Shown: one piece after another, positions 7,173 through 10,263 of the stretch
Position numbering within the stretch: the stretch's first letter is position 1
Layout of the letters: every line of letters starts with the position of its first letter
From: Parcubacteria group bacterium
GTDB taxonomy: Bacteria > Patescibacteriota > Minisyncoccia > Phycocordibacterales > UBA12088
Reading direction: 5' to 3'
Assembly: GCA_021731325.1 (NCBI GenBank)
Contig: JAKFXP010000074.1
Location: forward strand, 1-10,263
DNA length: 10,263 nucleotides
Position numbers and translations under genes: made by a program
Notes under the pieces: generated by a model
Told to the model about the DNA's origin: nothing
Databases searched by the model: none
Seen by the model: only the letters and a program-made list of their open reading frames with translations

Positions 7173-7205
7173 ACCCAGAACACTAATTCCTGTGTAGCTG
7201 ATTAT

Positions 7206-7233
7206 CCCGCCATCACTGGCGGGTTTTCCTTTT
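7206..7233 (+). terminator. Rho-independent terminator of the 75-residue protein gene
   Basis: CCCGCCA (7206-7212) pairs perfectly with TGGCGGG (7217-7223) over a four-base loop, followed by TTTT, CC and TTTT. It lies 33 bases after the stop codon and just before the convergent end of the toxin gene. Confidence 0.85.
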
Positions 7234-7239
7234 CACGTC

Positions 7240-7617
7240 CTACAGCGCTCGCAGAGAAAGGTCGGCGATGCGTGCAAAGTCGCGCACATTGCGTGTTACC
7301 AGGGTTGTTCCGGTCACGAGGGCTGTTGCAGCAATAACCGCATCGGGTGTTTTTATCCCGTACTGTCTCCGCAACAGCCCTCCCACCCGAGCAATACGAG
7401 AGTCAGGGACCATAATCGCAAAAATGCGCAGGAGTTCCTCAATTTTTTGCTCGTCATCTTCGCTCATTCCCGGGTAGCTCCAGAGTTCAAGCTCGGTTAT
7501 GGTGGAGATAAAGAGGGGCGAGAATGATTTCGCAGTTTCTTCAAAGAAGTGTACCGCCGTTTGTTCTTGCTTGAGAAAGTAGATGACCACGTTGGTGTCG
7601 AGCGTATACGAGGGCAT
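7240..7617 (-). CDS. PIN-domain ribonuclease toxin, VapC-like
   Basis: The 125-residue protein has the size and acidic residue pattern of VapC toxins, Mg2+-dependent ribonucleases that cleave specific RNAs. Seen: LDTNVVIYFL (6-15, Asp7), the STITELELWSYP segment with Glu42/Glu44, KTPDAVIAATAL (89-100, Asp92) and TLVTRNVRDFARI (105-117, Asp113). All four expected acidic positions are present, so it should be active. A small basic protein gene lies 21 bases upstream on the same strand, the normal antitoxin position. The start has no Shine-Dalgarno sequence, so translation may depend on the upstream gene. The RNA target cannot be told from the sequence. Confidence 0.9.
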   Translation of the reverse strand: MPSYTLDTNVVIYFLKQEQTAVHFFEETAKSFSPLFISTITELELWSYPGMSEDDEQKIEELLRIFAIMVPDSRIARVGGLLRRQYGIKTPDAVIAATALVTGTTLVTRNVRDFARIADLSLRAL

Positions 7618-7638
7618 ACTGGAGTTGCGATGAAACAG

Positions 7639-7845
7639 TTAAGCACGTGTATCCCATTCCGATCGCATTTTTTTAAGCTCACGTATCGGGTCGGGTCGGC
7701 GATTCTTCCACATACCCTCCACACGACGCAAAATGCGCGTACGCTCTGCCGCGTTCACCGGAATATCGGCGCCAGGTGCGCAGGTGGGGCGTGATGCGGT
7801 AGTTTTTACCCCCTTCCCCTTTTTTGTTGGTGTCGTAGTAGCCAT
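7639..7845 (-). CDS. Probable antitoxin of the VapC-like toxin
   Basis: This 68-residue protein lies 21 bases before the PIN-domain gene. The N-terminal half (1-30) is rich in Thr, Lys, Gly and Pro, probably unstructured. The C-terminal half (33-66) is a charged helix with GMWKNRRPDPIRELKKMRSE, resembling the toxin-wrapping C-terminal segment of VapB-type antitoxins, where a Trp and basic residues reach the PIN active site. I see no AbrB, ribbon-helix-helix or helix-turn-helix DNA-binding domain, so autoregulation by this protein is uncertain. The antitoxin role is inferred from position, size and the C-terminal pattern. ATG 7845 lies six bases after a -10-like TAGTAT. Confidence 0.7.
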   Translation of the reverse strand: MATTTPTKKGKGVKTTASRPTCAPGADIPVNAAERTRILRRVEGMWKNRRPDPIRELKKMRSEWDTRA

Positions 7846-7851
7846 ATATCG

Positions 7852-7857
7852 ATACTA
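7852..7857 (-). promoter_or_regulatory. Possible -10 element of the toxin-antitoxin operon
   Basis: TAGTAT (7857-7852) lies six bases before the antitoxin ATG. No convincing -35 is seen at 17-bp spacing. If used, the mRNA would be leaderless or nearly so. The rest of 7846-7907 holds no gene; it has a short palindrome AACGGCCGTT (7898-7907) against the uvrC-copy stop. Confidence 0.3.
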
Positions 7858-7907
7858 CCATACCAGCGGTTTGGGTACCACCATTCATCCACACTACAAC
7901 GGCCGTT

Positions 7908-8459
7908 TTAACGTACTTCGGAAATCACAAAACTCGTCGAAGACGCAGGTTTTGAGAAGCCTTTCGCAGGCCGACGATGAGGAGGCCGAGAAGAGAGATT
8001 CGCACCGCAGTGCGGAGACTCGAGCTTCGCAAAAACCTGTGTTGAGAGCGAGTTTTTGACCACAGTAAGTATCTCGAGTTGCGTAGCAAGGTCTTTGCCT
8101 CGAATGGTGAGGAGGCGGGGGTACGTTTCGTTGGTGGTAATAACCAGATAGTTAAAACTCTTATCGTCTTTATCGCGCGTGTTGTACCGCGGCTTAAGTT
8201 CTTTGATGAGCTTGGCTTCGAGAATGAGGGCTTCGAGTACCGAGTCAGTTTCTCGATGTTCTATCTTGACCGCTTCGTCCACCATTTTGACCATATGGAG
8301 ACCGCGCGTATCTACCAAATCTTTGGCAAAGTAACTCCGCACCCTATCTTTGAGCGATGTAGCCTTCCCGACGTACAGTATTTCCTTGCGCTTTCCCACA
8401 AAAAAGTAGACACCCGGGGTGTCGGGGAGGGTTTTTGCGTGGGTAAGTACTATTGACAT
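7908..8459 (-). CDS. Truncated UvrC paralogue: GIY-YIG domain with an unrelated tail
   Basis: Residues 1-125 match the window's own full UvrC at 112 of 125 positions and keep all GIY-YIG catalytic residues (Y18, Y29, R39, Y43, E76, N93). After GKDLA (121-125) the similarity fades within a few residues. The last 55 or so residues (LTVVKNSLSTQ onward to EVR) are encoded by a palindromic element and resemble nothing I know. The UVR helices and RNase H-like domain are gone, so it can make at most the 3' incision and may not bind UvrB. It could be a dying remnant or a stand-alone nuclease, loosely like Cho, which has one nuclease domain. The pattern of silent changes favours past selection. It has no Shine-Dalgarno sequence. 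The neighbour downstream is the antitoxin gene; upstream in the same direction is uvrA. Confidence 0.85.
   Translation of the reverse strand: MSIVLTHAKTLPDTPGVYFFVGKRKEILYVGKATSLKDRVRSYFAKDLVDTRGLHMVKMVDEAVKIEHRETDSVLEALILEAKLIKELKPRYNTRDKDDKSFNYLVITTNETYPRLLTIRGKDLATQLEILTVVKNSLSTQVFAKLESPHCGANLSSRPPHRRPAKGFSKPASSTSFVISEVR
7928..8058. repeat. Palindromic element with imperfect terminal inverted repeats, at the uvrC-copy breakpoint
   Basis: The left arm (7928-7961) and right arm (8024-8058) are imperfect inverted repeats of about 34 bases. Shared blocks are CAAAACTCG, then eight unrelated bases, CAGGTTTT, and a GAAGC block. Between them lie further short palindromes, including CCGCAGTGCGG (8005-8015). 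The element begins about where uvrC similarity stops and supplies the frame and nearly all of the new tail. It could be a miniature transposable element, a REP-like unit, or the scar of a rearrangement. No transposase is nearby. Confidence 0.6.
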
Positions 8460-8481
8460 ATATGTGTTAATATGATATCAT
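8453..8481 (+). promoter_or_regulatory. Promoter of the 31-residue peptide gene
   Basis: TTGACA (8453-8458), a 17-bp spacer and TATCAT (8476-8481) give a good sigma-70-type promoter. Its -35 overlaps the start of the uvrC copy, exactly as at the full uvrC gene. The predicted leader is about 30 bases and has the ribosome binding site AGGAGAG (8506-8512). Confidence 0.7.
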
Positions 8482-8484
8482 ATT
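8469..8484. repeat. Perfect 16-bp palindrome over the divergent promoter
   Basis: AATATGATATCATATT is its own reverse complement. It contains a TATCAT -10 in each direction, and is also the right size for a dimeric repressor site. Which of the two roles it has cannot be read from the sequence. Confidence 0.7.
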
Positions 8485-8500
8485 CGTTGGTAAAAACCAA
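8472..8500 (-). promoter_or_regulatory. Possible promoter of the truncated uvrC copy
   Basis: By symmetry with the opposite strand, TATCAT (8477-8472) would be the -10. At 17-bp spacing the -35 is TTGGTT (8500-8495), which keeps only the TTG core. Transcription would start about six bases before the ATG. It is weaker than the full uvrC promoter. Confidence 0.45.
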
Positions 8501-8517
8501 TGTACAGGAGAGCTAGA

Positions 8518-8613
8518 ATGAAAACTATTTTTGTTATTATCGTAGCATTTATCATTGCAATGGCCATCCGGGCAGCGCAAAAACACAACCCGGCTGAATA
8601 TGCAAAAAAATAG
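8518..8613 (+). CDS. 31-residue single-span membrane peptide
   Basis: ATG 8518 opens a 31-codon frame ending at TAG 8613. The peptide has a hydrophobic stretch at 4-17 (IFVIIVAFIIAMAI with neighbouring residues) and a basic, polar tail RAAQKHNPAEYAKK. AGGAGAG (8506-8512) lies five bases upstream, a near-consensus promoter precedes it and a strong terminator starts six bases after the stop, so expression is very likely. Size and layout resemble small membrane peptides, including type I toxins such as TisB, but there is no sequence evidence for toxicity or for an antisense RNA. Function unknown. It is divergent from the truncated uvrC copy. Confidence 0.75.
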   Translation: MKTIFVIIVAFIIAMAIRAAQKHNPAEYAKK

Positions 8614-8619
8614 CGCCCC

Positions 8620-8657
8620 CACCCCATACCAATGTAGATTGGTATGGGGTGATTTTT
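8620..8657 (+). terminator. Rho-independent terminator of the 31-residue peptide gene
   Basis: A perfect 14-bp stem (8620-8633 with 8638-8651) closes on a four-base GTAG loop. TTTTT follows at 8653-8657, after one A. This is the strongest hairpin terminator in the window. Confidence 0.9.
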
Positions 8658-8681
8658 ACTCTATACACGTTGACCTCACTC

Positions 8682-8812
8682 CCCGTGCACACAGGTACCG
8701 TATTTTTGAAGCTCGAATATCAGATCTGCGGATCTGATTTCTCCGCTCGGTCACCTGTATCCGGCTCCCTGCGCGAGGCTTCAAAATTACGGTACCTGTG
8801 TGCACGCACGGG
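8682..8812. repeat. Long inverted repeat between the peptide gene and uvrA
   Basis: CGTGCACACAGGTACCGTA (8684-8702) is perfectly matched by its reverse complement at 8788-8806. After one T-T mismatch the pairing continues for nine more pairs (8704-8712 with 8778-8786) and, past a single bulged G, three more. Inside is a second hairpin, ATCAGATC (8719-8726) with GATCTGAT (8731-8738) on a TGCG loop. As RNA or a cruciform it would form a long stem with at least one side arm. It begins 16 bases after the uvrA stop and could end or protect that transcript, but it has no T run. A miniature mobile element is the alternative. No gene is seen in it. Confidence 0.75.
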
Positions 8813-8828
8813 ACACTGGATATACCCC

Positions 8829-10263
8829 TTACTTCAGCACCTTCTTCAGATACTTGCCGGTATGTGACTCCTTAACCCGTGCCACTTGTTCGGGAGTACC
8901 CTTAGCAACAATCTTCCCTCCCCCATCACCCCCTTCGGGACCAATGTCGATAATCCAGTCAGCGGACTTTACAATATCCATACTATGCTCAATCAAGACT
9001 ACCGTATTTCCATGATCCACGAGTGAATTTAAAATAGTGAGAAGTTTTTGCACGTCATCATAATGGAGTCCTATCGTGGGCTCATCGAGTAGATATATAG
9101 TCTTTTGCGTGTGGGGGCGGTACAACTCACTGGATATTTTTACGCGCTGTGCCTCTCCCCCCGAGAGCGTGTTGGCACTTTGCCCAAGTTCAAGATACCC
9201 AAGCCCTACCTGCATGAGAGTGCTGAGACGGTCGTAAATCTGTGGAATATCTCCAAAGAACGTGAGCCCTTCCTCAACGGTCATACGCAACATATCGTAA
9301 ATACTTTTTTTCTTATACTTGACCTCTAGCGTATCTTTGGTGAAGCGTTTACCATTACAGACGTCACACGTCACATACACCGTCGGCAAAAAATGCATTT
9401 CGACCGCAATCGTGCCGTTGCCTTGACACGTCTCACACCGACCACCACCCCGCGTCTGCTGTACATTGAATGAGAAGCGAGACGCTTTCCATCCCCGTGC
9501 ACGCGCCTCATCACTCGCTGCAAAGAGGTCACGGATGTATGTCCATGCACCGGTATAGGTCGCGGGGTTGCTGCGGGGGGTACGTCCAATCGGTGATTGA
9601 TCAATAAGAACTACGCGCGAGAGATACTCGGTACCCGTAAAGCTCGATACGTTGTAGAGCGTGCTTGTGCGATACTCTTTTTCAAGTCGAGCACGCAGAT
9701 TGCGATGCAACAACTCATACATAAAGGTTGACTTGCCCGAGCCAGATACCCCGGTAATACAGACCATGCGACCGAGCGGAATATCCGCATTCATCTCTTT
9801 AATATTGAACGAGTTTCCGTTACGGAGTCGTAGCCATCCTTTATCCTCATCCCGCCTTTCATCGGGCACGGGAATTACTGCCTCTCCCCGTAAATAGGCA
9901 AGGGTGCGAGATCCGCTCGGATTGGTTTTTGCAGTAAGTAATTTTTCAAGATCACCCGATACTACGACGTTCCCGCCATGCACTCCTGCCCCAGGACCAA
10001 TATCGATAATGTAATCAGAAGCAAAGATAGTATCTTCGTCGTGTTCAACCACAATGATAGTGTTGCCGAGGTCACGCAGTGCGGTCAATGTTTTGATGAG
10101 CCGATCATTGTCGCGTTGATGCAATCCAATCGTTGGTTCATCGAGCACATACAACGCCCCCACCAACCCCGAACCCAGCTGACTTGCGAGGCGAATGCGC
10201 TGTGCCTCGCCCCCCGAGAGCGTGTTGGCACGACGGTCGAGTGTAAGGTACTCGATACCAACA
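8829..10263 (-). CDS. uvrA: UvrA, excinuclease ABC subunit A (C-terminal half, runs off the right edge)
   Basis: The frame enters at base 10263 and encodes 477 residues to TAA 8829, about half of a normal UvrA (about 940). UvrA is the dimeric ABC-type ATPase that finds DNA damage and loads UvrB. In window numbering: first-domain signature NTLSGGEAQR (13-22), Walker B LYVLDEP (37-43) and His74; second-domain Walker A GVSGSGKS (171-178), the UvrA-specific IDQSPIGRTPRSNPATYTG, a C-terminal zinc module with Cys276, Cys279, Cys299 and Cys302, signature LSGGE (366-370), Walker B LLDEP with Asp393/Glu394, and His426. Every expected motif is present, so it is probably functional. The true start lies outside the window; an internal TTG at 10166 is not the start, because the conserved signature lies upstream of it. 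Confidence 0.97.
   Translation of the reverse strand, partial: VGIEYLTLDRRANTLSGGEAQRIRLASQLGSGLVGALYVLDEPTIGLHQRDNDRLIKTLTALRDLGNTIIVVEHDEDTIFASDYIIDIGPGAGVHGGNVVVSGDLEKLLTAKTNPSGSRTLAYLRGEAVIPVPDERRDEDKGWLRLRNGNSFNIKEMNADIPLGRMVCITGVSGSGKSTFMYELLHRNLRARLEKEYRTSTLYNVSSFTGTEYLSRVVLIDQSPIGRTPRSNPATYTGAWTYIRDLFAASDEARARGWKASRFSFNVQQTRGGGRCETCQGNGTIAVEMHFLPTVYVTCDVCNGKRFTKDTLEVKYKKKSIYDMLRMTVEEGLTFFGDIPQIYDRLSTLMQVGLGYLELGQSANTLSGGEAQRVKISSELYRPHTQKTIYLLDEPTIGLHYDDVQKLLTILNSLVDHGNTVVLIEHSMDIVKSADWIIDIGPEGGDGGGKIVAKGTPEQVARVKESHTGKYLKKVLK

Noticed and set aside
7679..7894. Alternative minus-strand 71-codon frame over the antitoxin gene
   Set aside because: It is in another frame, has no helix pattern like antitoxins and ends inside the antitoxin gene.
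6870..8513. LexA (SOS) box in the two uvrC promoter regions
   Set aside because: No CTG-N10-CAG or GAAC-N4-GTTC type match was found; the palindrome at 8469-8484 is better explained by the double -10.
8555..8737. Plus-strand 60-codon frame
   Set aside because: It overlaps the 31-residue peptide gene, crosses its terminator and enters the inverted repeat; it has no ribosome binding site and no domain.
8682..8812. tRNA or known riboswitch in the inverted repeat
   Set aside because: No cloverleaf with D-, anticodon and T-arms can be drawn, and it is placed after genes rather than before one.
8829..10166. A separate UvrA-like gene starting at TTG 10166
   Set aside because: The frame stays open to the window edge and encodes the conserved NTLSGGEAQR signature upstream, so the gene is simply cut by the window.
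1..10263. CRISPR arrays, insertion sequences with transposase, rRNA genes
   Set aside because: No regularly spaced direct repeats, no transposase-like frame and no rRNA sequence were seen.

Overview
The window looks like a chromosomal segment of a Candidate Phyla Radiation (Patescibacteria, probably Parcubacteria-like) bacterium. Reasons: small compact genes, a very short UvrC with no cysteines and no helix-hairpin-helix domain, a reduced mraY-ftsW-murG cell-wall cluster without murD or murC, many genes without a Shine-Dalgarno sequence, and TGA used as a normal stop (ftsW), which argues against the UGA-recoding CPR groups. The lineage call is inference from gene content.

Layout. On the minus strand, read right to left: the C-terminal half of uvrA (10263-8829); a long inverted repeat (8812-8682); a truncated second copy of uvrC (8459-7908) that ends inside a palindromic element; a VapBC-like toxin-antitoxin pair (7845-7240); full-length but compact uvrC (6876-5629); ddl (5602-4637); then mraY, ftsW, murG (3826-469); and the start of a secreted coiled-coil protein of EnvC/PcsB type (467 to beyond base 1). 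Three short plus-strand genes are placed divergently: a secreted protein of unknown function (3980-4525) opposite mraY, a 75-residue membrane protein (6945-7172) opposite uvrC, and a 31-residue membrane peptide (8518-8613) opposite the truncated uvrC. Each has a good Shine-Dalgarno sequence and its own Rho-independent terminator.

How the genes fit together. One half serves peptidoglycan synthesis: D-Ala-D-Ala ligation (Ddl), lipid I (MraY), lipid II (MurG), polymerisation (FtsW) and probable hydrolase activation or cleavage (EnvC-like). The other half serves nucleotide excision repair: UvrA damage recognition and UvrC double incision.

The most interesting structure is around the two uvrC copies. 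Each starts next to an almost perfectly symmetric divergent promoter, in which one palindromic -10 element can serve both strands and the opposing -35 (TTGACA) overlaps the first uvrC codons. The other strand makes a small single-span membrane peptide. The two N-terminal domains are about 90% identical in protein (112 of 125 residues). One 20-codon block has ten third-position changes and no amino-acid change, while a neighbouring 75-bp block is identical in DNA. This suggests selection on the truncated copy plus local gene conversion.
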